Shown in pieces: positions 46,218 through 59,045 of a stretch of 64,000 nt of DNA; position 1 is the stretch's first letter; every line of letters starts with the position of its first letter. The stretch lies in assembly GCA_905250125.1 (NCBI GenBank), contig CAJNOL010000104.1:87897-151896 (forward strand). The letters run 5' to 3'. The position numbers were made by a program, and so were the translations under genes. The stretch comes from Rotaria sordida. Lineage: Eukaryota > Rotifera > Eurotatoria > Philodinida > Philodinidae. The notes under the pieces were generated by a model, which saw only the letters and a program-made list of their open reading frames with translations, searched no databases and was not told the origin of the DNA.

Positions 46218-48945
46218 ATGCATTGTTTATCACTTTTTCAAACAAATTCATTTGCTTTAATTATTTATTTATATGAGGTCAAGGAAACCACATTGTTTGT
46301 TGAGTACTTTTGAAACTTAAAACATTGCTTGTTTTTAATAAAATACACTCTATAATAAGAACTCTTATCTCTTTGTAACATAAGTGTTCTCATTATTGAA
46401 AAATGAAGGAAAGACGATATGTTTACAGTTTGTCTTTTAACCATTCCGTGTTTTCAATCATATTCATTAATTGTTCCAGGCACGGTAATGTTTCATGTCT
46501 ACTACTATTATTATTATTATTATTTGTAAACATTCATAAATAAAAATACTCTTTATTCATTCATCCAAATAAATATCATTTACGATAAACAAAAAGATTA
46601 GTCTAGCTTAAGTTTGATTGTGCTTTTGATATGTTCTTGCTTTGTTTTACTCATATAATAACAATATACAACGTTTCTTTCTAACAAAAACTCGACAGTT
46701 TTAATGTTTTGTAAGAAATATTGCATCATATATGATGTAATTGAAAAAAAAAGCACATAGAAGATCTATGATTGTTAGTCGTCATATGGTGAAAAATTGA
46801 TTCAAAATGATAAATTATATAACAGGATGTATTCAATAGAGAAAAAGAAACCAATATTAGAGTAACAATTCATCATAGACTAGAAATTTTCTGTAATGAT
46901 TTATTTCTATTTGCAAAACTTGTCCATATGGTATATATTCTTTTGTTTATAAGAACAGCTAAGATCAAAACATTCCAAGATGAAAAGATGTCGTTCTTCA
47001 ATAAACATATCCTTCTTTCTTTGGCTGAATTTTTGATGAGCTGATTGTTTCTATAATAAACAACAAAAATAGTAAGTTTCTATTTGTAAATAAGTAACAA
47101 ATTTGATTATAGACATATATTGCGCACATCATTGTAGCAATCAAATGATTGAAGAAAAATGACATAAATTAGAAATGAAGTATTCTCCTTTCTTTTTTGT
47201 TTTTGTTGAAAAGATTAAGTTTGTTTCTCAAGAAAAATAATCAATTCCATATGAAAGTGAAAATATTCTAACGTTTATTTGAATTCATTGATACTTTTTC
47301 TTAATCTGTAAAAAAAGACATCTATTCAAAATCTGGCATCATACTATTATCACAGCTGGAAATCTTTATCAGATATTCTGCATGTCTGATATAATGTAGG
47401 AAAATATTATAACTCATGATTAATGTTGTAAATAATATATTATTAAGATATATATATAGAATGCCATGTTAAATTTCTGGTGTGAATCAAAAAACTTCTC
47501 TATAATCTTTATTATTCAAAATATAGCATAGAATATATATATATTTAATAAGAGAAAAGTCCAAAAGACTTATGCTTTTATTACTAAGAGGTAAATATAA
47601 AATTATATCGAATACTTGTTGTTTGAAGAATGAATTAATAAGAAAAATTATTAAGAATTGTTAAATGACTAAGATATATTTATAAAGATAGAAGAATGTC
47701 TTTTTTTTAGTATTGTATCATGTTATAAGAACAATTTGTCGATCATCATCATTCATCTTTGTTTAGTATGACAAGTCAGTGTAATTGTACTTCACTTTCT
47801 TTCTTTTTTCTTCTATCAGTCTCGGTTTTTTTTCTTTCGTTCTTCTTATCGTTCGATAGAATCCTTACGAAGAAAGATAGATATAATTGTTCTGTCTAGG
47901 ACATCTTCCGTGTGCATCTACGTCCGTCTTCAATCGCTTACGCTTCCCAAAGAAGAACGACCCAACATAGTTTGTAAAAGGAGACATATAAGAGAAAAAA
48001 AAAAAGAACACGATTGTTCGGAAGCAACAGATAGCACGTTTTTCTTATTGGATTCTATTCATGCCATTATCTATAAAGCATAAAAGAGAACATTAAAAAA
48101 AAACGAGAGAATTATCTCTCGATCAAGATCTTGTGATTATTATCATTATTAAAAATTTTACTACGTGCTATCACATATATATATATATATTCTATGTTAT
48201 TCCTATTCATTATTTTCTATACTTTGCAAACGAATAAATTTATTTATTTTTCATGACATAATCAAAATTTTTGTTATTATAGTTATCGTGCACGAGTAAT
48301 ATATGCTTTAGGAAAAAGAGAAATGATTTTATATATATAAATAAAACAGAATATCTAAGTTAGTAAAAATACCTATACGTATGAAAATAGAATAGTATGC
48401 ATGAATGAAGTGGTAAGCTGTGTTTTCTTTTACGAATCTTTCTTCATATAAATAATAAAAATTAAGTAAAGTTAATCTTATTAATTATTTTTTTCTTGCT
48501 TCTAATAATTTCTTTTTATAATAATCAAAATAAAATAAATGAGATATTAACAGATTTCTTATTCGGTCAAGTTGTTTAACAGCTGTTACAAAATAAATAT
48601 TGCGTTGTGTTGACAGCTGCGATAGATTTTTTTTCCTTTATTGTCTGTTATTTCTAAGACCATGTACGTCAATAAACTAAAGTCATCAAGAGAAATAACT
48701 ACATATTGATTGACTTTCTAATATCTTTGATAATATCAATGCAGAATATTCGGAAATATCAAGTATTACTTAATCCTATATCTAATTGAGTTCTTCTTTT
48801 TCTTTGTTTCTTTTGAGATATATAGTTTTTTTTTTTTATTCTATTTTCTAGAAATTCGATGACAGTAATGAAGCGTCGAAAGAAGTTCTTTCTAAAAAAT
48901 AACATTCATTCAATATTATTGTCGTTTATAATACGACATTATTAA
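46218..48945. other. Intergenic, no gene seen
   Basis: AT-rich spacer between the tRNA and the fucosyltransferase gene, with (ATT)n near 46506-46524 and several (AT)n runs (around 48174-48190). Nothing else recognised. Confidence 0.45.
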
Positions 48946-50408
48946 ATGCATTTACGTATATCCCGTTTACGTTTCGTACTTGTACGATGTTGTCTTTTAT
49001 TAATTATATTATTATTTTTATTAGAAATGAAAATATTTTTTAAAAATGATAATATATCGAATAAAAGTCTAATGGAAATATTATTTTGGAAAAATTTATT
49101 AAAACAAGATCAATTATTAACAAATGAACAACGAATTGAACAAATCGAATTAATTGTAAAACAAAGAAAAAAAAATGAACTTAATTGGACAAATATGTTT
49201 TATGATATTTATAGAAGAAAAATTGAAAAACTTAATCAAAGAGATATGAAAAATGTATATAAATATAGTATAATAGAAAATATACAAAATATTTCACAAA
49301 TAACATTTGAAATTTTTGAAGAAACTCCCGTAAGAAATATTTCTTTTTTTGTAAAAATATAATAATTTTCTTTCTACAGGTTTTTCAGCGTCCTAAATTT
49401 TGTTCATCAACACATATATTTCATCCGCAATGTCCATATAAAAATTGTCTATGGAATTGTAAAAAATCTCCAATTAATTATAAAAATATTCGTCGAGCCA
49501 ATATTTTTCATCATGTTGATATAAATCTTGAAGAAATAAATGAAAAACAAAAATATCGTTCTCATAATGATATATGGATATTATGGATCGATGAAGCTAA
49601 TCGTCAAATAGAATATTTAAATGAATATAAATTTAATTGGACATTAAGTTTTCGACAAGATTCTGAAATATCTATTGCAACATATGGTTTATTAATTCCT
49701 AATGATGATAATAATAATAAAAATTTTTATTTCAATAATAAGTCAGATTTAATACTCTCATCGGATTTTCTTTATATTTTAACAAATCATAGTATTTTAA
49801 TAACAGATTTTACATTAGAAAATTATATTTTAACTAATTATCGCTATCGTTTTAAACATGCATTATGGTTCGTATCAAATTGTGAACCAAAACAACGTCT
49901 TAAATATTATGAACAATTAAAAACTTATTTTCCTATAAATGCTTATGGTTCATGTATAAATAATGGAAAAAATACATGTTATAAAAATGATCAATGTGAA
50001 ATTGAACAATTTCGTTCGGCATTTTTTTATTTAGCATTTGAATCTCAAACATGTACAGATTATATAACAGAAAAATTTTGGCGTGCACTTCATTATGGAA
50101 TGATTCCAATTGTATTTGGACCACGAAAACAATCATATTTAGATTTAGGTATACCAAAATCAGCTTTTATACATGTTGAAGATTTTAAATCAGCTAAACA
50201 ATTAGGTAAATATTTACATAAGATTTCAAATGATTATTTTCTTTATCGAAATTATTTTCAATGGATAAATCATTATCAAATTTTTTATCAAACATATGAT
50301 CTTGAACCAATACGTATGTGTGAATTATGTATGAGACTTAATATACAAAATAAAAATGAACATCGCTTCTATACGAATATTCATCAATGGCATCGAAATG
50401 AATGTTAA
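48946..50408 (+). CDS. Alpha-1,3-fucosyltransferase (GT10 family)
   Basis: Two exons (48946-49329, 49380-50408) give 470 aa. It is a type II Golgi membrane protein: short cytosolic Arg-rich end, transmembrane helix ~11-27 (LVRCCLLLIILLFLLEM), charged stem, then the catalytic domain from ~130. GT10 signatures are NIFHHVDI, the TLSFRQDSEISIATYG block (compare T.SYR.DSD...YG) and FYLAFESQTCTDYITEKFWRALHYG...PIVFGP (split, ~340-375), the GDP-fucose-binding core. A Cys pair near the end (CELCMRL) matches the terminal disulfide region. Family knowledge: it transfers fucose from GDP-Fuc to GlcNAc of N- or O-glycans; core alpha-1,3 versus Lewis type cannot be decided here. The start gives a proper anchor. 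Confidence 0.93.
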
Positions 50409-51457
50409 AAAAATAACAATAGACACTACGTTTTTTAATTTTTATGATAAATATAAAATGTTTATTCAATAAATAAATGAAAGATGAATTTTATTTTATT
50501 TTTCTCCTTCAATTTAGTTGAGTTTGAATCTTTTGATTTGATTGATGACCTTGATGTTTTGTGAAAAAAAAGAATATCTTGAGAGTTTTTATTTACAACT
50601 AAAGAATGATATGACATACAATATTCTTTTCTTTTTAACACAATCTATAGATTAATATGATCATATGTAGGTCTTCAGTATTTGTTCATATACATAAATG
50701 AAGCTTTATATAGTCAAAGAGAATATTGCTTTTTTTTTTGGTATTTTAATCTAGATTTCTTAACATTGTTTTTAATTATTTTTAAAAGTAGAGCTATACC
50801 ATAAAACTATATATTCCGAAGGTTGATTTTTGAATCTTTAATAACAAATAAAATTTCTTATCGTATTACAATGGTATTAAGAAGCAAAAATCTTCATAAG
50901 TATATTAGAGTCTATATATATATATATATATGAAATTCAATAGTTTCATTAAATTGCATGTATTTCAGTTTTGCTTGTTACCATTGTTTACTTACTCGCT
51001 TGCTATAAAAACAAAGCCGAAGACGACTACATCATCGGGTCACCAACAAATAAAGAGTCAATTTACAAAAAAAGAAAATCGGCTCTCTTGCAAAGCGTTC
51101 TTTGGTTGTCTCTCAAATGTTGATAGTAATGCTTCGACTGTTACTTTTACAGTTGCTGTTATTGTAATTCTCTTTCAATTAACAGAAACGAAAGAGTATC
51201 GAACGAAGTAGAAACGTTTGAGAGTATTGAAAAGTAACTTTGTCATCAAACCAATCCATAACGACCAGCATCATCGGTAACCAACTTACAATTCACATAC
51301 ATGTGTACATGTATGAAAATGCCATTGTTTCTCATTTTTTTTTAGTTTTTTTCCTCGTTTGCGCATATTTTGTCCAATCTTTTTCTTTTCATTCTTTATA
51401 ATAGAATTTTCAATTTTTTTCTTCATTTTGTCATTTTTTTTGAATAGACGTACAAAT
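50409..51457. other. Spacer before the 534-aa protein gene
   Basis: Fucosyltransferase 3' flank, then AT-rich sequence. An open frame at 50930-51211 has a hydrophobic start but no recognisable domain and was not called. A polypyrimidine tract ending in GAATAG (51447) just before the next start codon looks like an acceptor in the 5' UTR. Confidence 0.4.
50468..50473 (+). promoter_or_regulatory. Polyadenylation signal of the fucosyltransferase gene
   Basis: AATAAA 60 nt after the stop codon, followed by a T-rich stretch. Confidence 0.5.
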
Positions 51458-53795
51458 ATGTCGTCTGTAATCTTTCAACCATTATTACATGATCCGCTTG
51501 GATGGAAATCATCAAATACAACATATGCTGATACGTTTAAATGGCGAAAATATCGATCAACTAGTAAAGATAAAAAGATTTCAACATATGGTCAACAATA
51601 CCAGAAGCAACTACGAAAACAACAACAAAAATTACAACAACCAAATGCGTATTTGTCATCAACAACAAATGAAGAACAAATAATTCAACGGGTTATTCCA
51701 ACGAAAAAAGATGAAGAAAATCAACGAGTAACACCTGTGTCTTATCGATGTTCATCATCAAAAACAGCACCTGCTATTATTGATGAAAATTCGGTCTCTA
51801 TTATTGAATATAAACAACGATCTGCTTCAAATAATAGGGTTAGTCTATTCACTATATAGATAATTATTAATATGAAGGTATTATGCTTTTTCAGGAAGCC
51901 ACCTGTGGCTCAAGAGGTTCACAGCGTTCGCAAACAGCACCAGATGCTGCCGAAGGTAAAGAGAGTTTTTTTTTAAAGTACTCAACAAAAATTCTATTAC
52001 AGTACATTTGAAAGTCTTGTTTCGTTCTTTTGAAATGTAATCTCAAGTTTACCTTCAAATGATTTAATTAGAAATAGAAAAAATACTAATTTTTAAGCAA
52101 GAAAACTTTCATAATTTAAAAAAAACAGAGAAGAAAAATTTCAAGTACGACCATTTCTTCATTTTTATTTTCTCTCAAAATTTACTTATACTCTTATGTT
52201 TCGATCACAACGAAATATTTGTTTATTATCTTATAACCTTAACTAAACATTCAGACAAGCAGATAGAATTTTAAAGTTTGAGAGAAAAAAAAATTGATAA
52301 TTAAATTAGTTCACAAAGGATTAATAAAAAAAAATCAGGTAGTATTTCTTTTTCACTTCTTGCTTAAAAATAATAATAATAACAATAATACTGTAAGAGA
52401 AACCTTAGCAATATTCATGATGATTGCAAAATGATTTATTCCAACATATGTTTTTTTATAGAAACATGTCGTCCAGCAACATCATTGGAAGCTCGACGAT
52501 CTCCTAAGGAAGAAAAAGAAAAGATTATTAGTGATCCAAATAATGATAATAGTCGACATTGGCTTGCTTATCCAAATCCGAAAACACCTGAATATTTAAT
52601 TGATATTAAACAACGTTTGGGACAATTAAAAATTCCTTCAACACTTGTCCGACCAACATCAGCAACAAATTTATCTAGTGAACGACAACAAAAAACATGT
52701 CTACCGATTCAACGATCAGAATCTTCTGTCTTACAACGTCAACAACGTCAATCTGTTGAACAACAACATTTTCTTGATTTTAATCTTCCAGAAACACCAA
52801 ATGAATTACGTGCTGCACGTCATCGTCTTGAAAAACATCGATATAATTCATCAATTGATAATTATCCACCACGTCCACAAACATGTCCAGCACATACAAA
52901 TGTTATTGCAAAACCATTAACACCACCTATTACAGTTCAATCTAAAGATGAACAATTACCACCTATTCAAACAACACAAATAAAAGATGATGCATGGATT
53001 AATGATGAAGAAAATAAACTAGAAGGAAATGAAACATCATCAATTATGATACAACCAATTGATGTAGATGGTTTACCAAATGAATATGTTGAAGCACTTG
53101 AAACAGCTTATATAGCACAAGAAGAATATTTAAAAAGTTTAAAAATTAATAGTGAAAAAACACCTGATAATTTTGTTTATCGTCTTCCATCAATGTCATT
53201 TGATAATAAAAATGAATCATTTGTAAGTGAAATCTCTTTAACAAATTAATTTATTTCATCTAAAACAGATTGCTTATCGTAATCAACAACAATCAACAAC
53301 ACCACCACCAAATAATAATTTAATGCGAGAAAATGATTTTGGTACTTGGGTTCGAAATGCTACGGATAAAGGTAATAAATTTTAAAAAAAATTGAAAAGA
53401 ATAAAATAATTTAATAATGAATTATTTCATAGAACGTGAATCAGCAATGAAAATTTTACATGAAGTTTTAAATCAACCAGTTATGGGTTATGATATTCCA
53501 ACAAAACAACAAACTTTATTTAGGCAAGCACCAGTGCCACCGCCTGCTCGTACAAGTTCAGCAACAAGAAAATTAGGTCGTACTCGTACACATCAACGTA
53601 TTCCATGTGACATATGTGAAAAACAACTTATTAAACGTCATTTATGGGATTTAAGTCGGTAAGAATTTTTATTTTCTTTGTATTCTTTTTTTGTTTTAAT
53701 TAAAAGACAAATTTTCTCATAGATCAGACACATTGACTTGTCCTCATCAAACTCAAACAACAAAAGCACCAATAATTCAAGTTCGAGCATCATAA
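51458..53795 (+). CDS. Uncharacterised 534-aa protein with C-terminal Cys motif
   Basis: Six exons (51458-51838, 51895-51955, 52462-53222, 53269-53371, 53433-53658, 53723-53795) join in phase. I do not recognise the family. Visible features: no signal peptide or membrane helix; N-terminus MSSVIFQPLLHDPLGWK followed by YADTFKWRKY; a Gln/Lys coil; low-complexity Ser/Pro/Gln stretches; a conserved-looking block HWLAYPNPKTPEYLIDIKQRL; a second, acidic helical block (LPNEYVEALETAYIAQEEYLKSL); and a basic C-terminal part with CDICEKQLIKRH and a later CPH, possibly one zinc site. The ATG at 51458 follows an acceptor-like sequence; the longer in-frame upstream start would add a Phe-rich stretch translated from a polypyrimidine tract and was rejected. 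Its organisation resembles cytoskeletal or ciliary proteins, but that is a guess. Confidence 0.8.
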
Positions 53796-53973
53796 CAAAA
53801 GGTTTAAATCTATATTATTTTATTAGTAATAAGTCTTTTATTTAATCTACTAGGTATCGTTTGTCTACAATCGATATTTAATTCGTGAAAAACAAAAACA
53901 AATATATACACTTTATACTCTTTTTTTCTTTTCTTTTTTTTTTCGGGGGAATATAATATCTACGTAATTATAA

Positions 53974-55272
53974 TTATTTTTGTAAAAAAAAGAAAGATAA
54001 TATTGTTAATGACAATATATTATGATGAAATGTTTGTATTGATGACGTTGAGGAATTTTTTATGATTGCAGAATTGTTGATTGTTGCTGTTGTCATTGTT
54101 TGAAAAACATCTCGTAATCGACGGCGACCAAGAAGACGACGTCGTAATTGATTACAATTAATTAAGAAACCACGTGTATGATTTATTGAAAATCGTCGAA
54201 TTTTATGTTCATCACTTGTTAAAATATATAAAGTCATATTATTACGTCGATTTTGACCACCAATACGTATTTGTGGATTGATATTTATTATTGAATCCGG
54301 TTGAGTAATAATTGTTGTTATTAATGTTGAAGTAAATGGAGAAGTAATAGTTGTTGTTATTGTTGTTGCCGTAAGAAGTGTAGATGTAGTAGTCATAGTA
54401 GTTGTCATTGTTGCTTCCGTTGTAATAAACAAAGCTGTTAATGGCAATTGTGTTGTTGTTGTGTCTATTGAAGTTGATTGAAAAGTATAACGAGTACGTC
54501 TTGTTCGTTGTTTTATTGTTGATGTATAAATAATTGCTTCATTTTCTGGTTCACCTGGTTGAAATAGTTTTGCTATTCCTAATTTATTTTTATATGGACG
54601 ACGTTTTAATAGAAGAGTATGAATATCTTTTGAAAGCTTAAATATTAATGAAGAGAAAATTTTAAAAATCAAGAATTTTAGATTTGACTAACTTGTTCAA
54701 GAGAAAAACCATTTGTCAGTTGAGAGAGTGTAAACGGTAATATTTGAATTTGTTCAGTTGTTTCAAATTCTGGCATTATCGTTGTTGTTATCTCATTCTC
54801 AAAAGAATCTCCTAAATCAAATACACGATGTTTTCTTGTTGTTATAAAATATGGTGTTGTTGTTTTCCAATATTTTTGTGAAAATAATCTTGAATATTTC
54901 CATTTCCATGCTTTTGTAGTCGATGTTGTTCTTAGTATATGAGGTGATTTCAATGGTTTACAATCCACCTAGAAACATTCATATGAAATATCCATTTATT
55001 TAAAATGATATATCAATACTTACTAAACTTGCTGTTTCACATTTTCTTAATGTTGCATCAAATTCAGTTCCAGCTGGACAAACACGTTTAACTGCATGCA
55101 TATAAACAGTATTAACATAAATACAATGCCAATAACGTCGACAATCATCAGCATCATATATTGGATGATATGAATCATCTTCATAACCTGTACAATCAAA
55201 TGTATCATCAGCATGAATAATTAAAATAGCAACAAATAAAATTTGTAGAAAAACTACAATCGATACTGGCAT
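53974..55272 (-). CDS. Secreted chitin-binding (peritrophin-A/CBM14) Thr-rich protein
   Basis: Three exons on the minus strand (55272-55024, 54968-54693, 54636-53974), all phase 0, give 395 aa. A signal peptide (MPVSIVVFLQILFVAILIIHA) is followed by one chitin-binding type 2 domain (~26-88) with six Cys: FDCTGY, DADDCRRYWHC, VCPAGTEFD, KCETAS and VDCKPL. The DCRRYWHC...CPAGTEFD wording is diagnostic of CBM14, which binds chitin in cuticle, peritrophic or lorica-type matrices. The second half has a Thr-rich, mucin-like stretch (runs of Thr with Ile/Met) likely O-glycosylated. A basic RRRLLGRRRLRD cluster and a hydrophobic C-terminus follow; the latter could be a GPI signal or membrane tail. 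Convergent with the 534-aa gene, with 178 nt between stops. Confidence 0.88.
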
Positions 55273-55673
55273 TTTTTATGAACAGAAAAAAAATAAAACA
55301 AATTATATGATCACTTGTATAAATATAGTTGAAATGACATCAATTGGACATACATATATAATAAGAATAAGATGAAGAGACATCGATCATCATCCATCAA
55401 TAAGCTGACAAACATTTTCTTTCGTTCCCTTCTGTCTGTGTGTACTTACATGCTTAAAGTAAAAACAAAAAGGGATCAACTCAAGTATCCTAATTTTATG
55501 TAATCAATCGCGTTAAATATCTGAAGTTAATGTAAGTAAAGAATAGCTCTTAAGCTTTGAAAATGACATCATTTAATCAAACATAATACTTTCAATTGGT
55601 CAAAAATAGAAAAATTAAACTAGTTTATTTTCTATAGGAAAATAAAAAAAAGATATATATAAATATGTATTGT
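55273..55673. other. Spacer between two minus-strand genes
   Basis: Promoter side of the CBM14 gene and 3' flank of the 265-aa gene. No motif can be defended. Confidence 0.4.
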
Positions 55674-57676
55674 TCAAAGAATAATACGTTCAAAATCTCG
55701 ATAAACTATTGGAGATATACTAGCTGAAAATTTATCATCAAAATCACGATATAAATTCCATTTTGATATATCCGATGGTGCATTTGAATTAAGATGTAAC
55801 ATTATGGTATTAAGTGTTGACTGTCGAGCACGTTGATAATTGTTATGAGTCTCATTTTGAGATGATGATGATACTTGTGTATATGAATAAGCATTAGATT
55901 TTGATAAATTATCATCATCATCATCATTATAATAATCAGCAGCATAATTGACTGCAATTTTTGGAAGTTTTATAATTACTTTTTTACGAAGATTTTTTTG
56001 ATTATTCGTTGGAGCACTTAATACACGTTGAGATTTCAATGATCTGAATAATAAAAGAACATTGGAAGATTTTTTTTTTCAAAGTAAAATCTCTGCAGTA
56101 CTGAAATAAACATGAATAGGATCGTTCATTTATTAGCTTTAGTATTGCCAAGAATAAGTCCTATAGGCGGTTATATTCAAGTTTCTCAAGTTCAGATTTA
56201 GCTGTTCAAGGGTATCTTTGACTGTTTCTGTTTCTCAAAGACAGTATAATCGATCAAGCTGAAATTTTTACAGAGAAAAAAAAAAGATACATGTTCGAGG
56301 AAAAATGTTGAAGTGGATTTTGCGATTTTCTTTTTGGAAAATTCTAGTTTTTCGTAGTATTACATCCTAGTTGTGTACAACCCCCTCACGTAACTTTGTT
56401 CAATCGGACATTTTCGTTTTTGACTTTCCTACCCAAATTTACAGAATCTTCAGAGTCAAGATTCCGGTTTAGGCAACAAACGTTTACGATTTTTCTCATA
56501 GAAAAAACGAAAGTGAGATTTTTGGACAAGCTATGTAATGTACCAGGATGTAGCCTTATGAAAATTAGGATTTCCTAGAAAAATCACAAAAAAATCACGT
56601 GAAATTTTTCTTGTCTCGAATACATATCCCCTTATTTTTAGTACTCTGTCTGTATTAGAAATTTCAGCTGGATTGGTTCTACTCTCTTCGAGAACCAGAA
56701 ACAGTCAAACAGAGGAAGAGTACCTTTAAGATCGGCCTATCAAAAATCGATCTTAGGTCAAGTATATTCAAATCGCATGAAATTTTCGAAAGATATTCAA
56801 CAAGCAAGAGTCAAAAACAGTCTGTTGGATAATCTAAAATTCTTTAAAGGTCTTCATTCTATATACTTAAGTTTTTTTTTCTATTTGAAAGAATATGTCA
56901 GGATGCAGATAATGGCAAAGTCCTGTTTTATGATTTTTACTTTTTAAGGAGAGAAAAGTTCGATGTCTCAAAAAGTGGCGTTTTAATTATAAAAGTACTC
57001 ATTTACATGATAATAACAAAGCTTAATTGAAGAAAAAAGGAACTCTCTCATGGCATATTTTTCAAGCAATTGATGAGAGAAATCATCAAAAACTTTCGCA
57101 AAAAATGAAAATAACAAGAAATAAAATGAAATCTTTTCATTCAATTCTCAAACTGTTTACAACATTATATAATTAATAATTTCTTTTCATTATAAATCAA
57201 AATGATTTTGTTTGTTGTATTTTTATTTTTTTCATAAAAACTACTTACGGTAAAGATTGTTTTGTTTTTAAAATAGATTTTGGTCTAGATTCTGTTGATA
57301 TAATTGTATTTGTTGTTGAAATATTCGTTGTTGTAATAATAACTGAAACAGAATTATTGTTACGTTGATTAGCAATTGATAAAATATTAGTAGATTTTTT
57401 TCTATAATTATCATTATGTAATGGTATTTTCATTGTTTGTCGTATATAATTCATATATTCTCTATGTAATAGTTTATGATTTAATTGAGTTTTTATTTGA
57501 TTTTGTTTGGAATGTTTAGCATATTGTTCTTGACGACATCGATTTTGTGTTAATAATTGTCGTAATTTAAGTTGATAAAATTCATAATAAGACTTTTTGT
57601 GTGTCGATTGTGCTTCTTGAAATGGAAATGAACAACTATAATTATTCATACGTTCAATAATTAATGTTGTTGTCAT
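55674..57676 (-). CDS. Uncharacterised basic 265-aa protein
   Basis: Two minus-strand exons (57676-57249 and 56043-55674) join at GTAAGT...TTCAG in phase 2 to give 265 aa. Not recognised. No signal peptide or membrane helix. The first exon encodes a Gln/Lys/Arg/Tyr-rich helical region (KKSYYEFYQLKLRQLL..., HREYMNYIRQTM) and ends in SRPKSILKTK. The second starts SLKSQRVLSAP, has an Asp run (YYNDDDDDN), and ends in IVYRDFERIIL. Start could instead be the second Met (NNYS...). The 1.2-kb intron contains dispersed repeat RA copy 2. The codon pattern and clean splice sites support a real gene; function unknown. Confidence 0.66.
56370..56690. repeat. Dispersed repeat RA, copy 2 (in an intron)
   Basis: Colinear with 19188-19590 and on the same strand of the window; lies in the intron of the minus-strand 265-aa gene. 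Confidence 0.72.
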
Positions 57677-58755
57677 GCTTCTTCTTCTATGTTTTTTTTG
57701 ACAATAGAAATAAATGGCAAATAGAACCGTTTAAATTATTTTATTTTTCGATTATGTTATAGTGTGACAGGTCTCTGTGATAAAATTTTTTTTTTATTAA
57801 TGAAAAATAGTAGTTAAATGACTTTTTTTTTTACTAAAAATCTTATAATTCTATTACTCTTAATGGTGACTGACAAGTGTCGGTGAATTGTATTGTAACA
57901 TAGGGAAAAAAAGAAAATCGTTAATTATGAAGCCCTTCGACTGTTAACGTTTTAACTAAAGATTGACAATTAATAGAAGAAAAGACAAAGAAAAAAAAAA
58001 TCTGGCATCAATAAACAATGATATTTTCTTGTATAGTTATGTAAGTAAAAGAAATACTTGAAGGTTATTGAAAATGACAGTTTAATTCAATGAATTATTT
58101 TCGAGAATTTTAATAAAAAATTATTTTATTTTGAATATGACAATATGAAGAAAAACAAAGTTAATTTCAATTTTTGAGTTTAATATTTGAAATAATAAAC
58201 TGTTATTTATACAGTTTCACTGTAAAACAATATACAATATTGAATATTTGCTGGATCAAACAGAGACATTTTACGATCTATATGTAAAAAGAATAATTCT
58301 TATCTCAATTATTTTATTGATAAGAAAACATTCAGTAATTTTTTTATTGAAATACATGAATAAGACATAAGCACGTATCTCATTAATCGAAGTGTGCTTA
58401 GTTTTCTCTTATGGTTTGACATCATCTATTGAGTATATATTTCTTTTCCAAATTTAATGATATTTTCTCATTGATGATTATCTTTTTTTTCAAAATCTTT
58501 GTACATAGTTATATTTGCTTTGAAATAATAAAGACTTTTGTTCTTTTTTTTTTGTTCTTAAGAATTCTCAATTAATATTTATTCTTGTTTCTATTAAAAA
58601 ATTTACATAAAAAATTCAGAGCAAGATAATGCCATCTATTGAAACTTTATGAAATAATTTTCACCAATAAAATATCTTGATTTATTATTTATTTATTCAT
58701 TCGAATACTCTAATCTAGTTCTGTTCTCAGTAACCTGCATATAAATATAAATATT
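57677..58755. other. Divergent intergenic region
   Basis: Lies between the start of the 265-aa gene (-) and CMC4 (+), so it probably contains both promoters. AT-rich with poly-T runs; no specific element recognised. Confidence 0.4.
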
Positions 58756-59030
58756 ATGACAGAAGACAACGATCAACAAAAAGAATTTTGTCAAAAATTT
58801 GCTTGTGAATTACAGACATGTCTTGACAGTAAGAAAATTAAAATATGAAAGAATTAATTCTTTGAAAAAAACAAATCAATAATAAATAAAATTTTCTAGA
58901 GCATACATACAATCAAGATAAATGTGAAAAAGTCTTAAACAAATTAAAACAATGTTGTTTAGAACATGGTGCTCAAAGTCCTGTTGTTTGTTCTGGTTTT
59001 CCTACTTCCAAATCTTCATCATCAAAATAA
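58756..59030 (+). CDS. CMC4: Cx9C motif-containing protein 4 (mitochondrial intermembrane space)
   Basis: Two exons (58756-58828, 58900-59030) give 67 aa, the usual CMC4 length. The pattern EFCQKFACELQTCLD, then CEKVLNKLKQCC and VVCSGF reproduces the CMC4/p8-MTCP1 cysteine framework (PCQKQACEIQKCL...KC...KCC...VVCSGF). Family knowledge: twin CX9C proteins fold as a disulfide-linked helical hairpin after import through the Mia40 oxidative relay and reside in the mitochondrial intermembrane space. No cleavable presequence is present, as expected. The Ser-rich tail is variable. Its stop lies 15 nt from the stop of the convergent minus-strand frame. Confidence 0.92.
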
Positions 59031-59045
59031 AATTAAAATATTTTA

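Noticed and set aside
50930-51211. 93-aa ORF with hydrophobic N-terminus
   Set aside because: Possible signal-like start but no recognisable mature domain, low-complexity flanks and no splice support; not enough to call a gene.
51359-51457. Longer N-terminus of the 534-aa protein (MRIFCPIFFF...)
   Set aside because: The extension is translated from a polypyrimidine tract ending in an acceptor-like AG; the later ATG is preferred.
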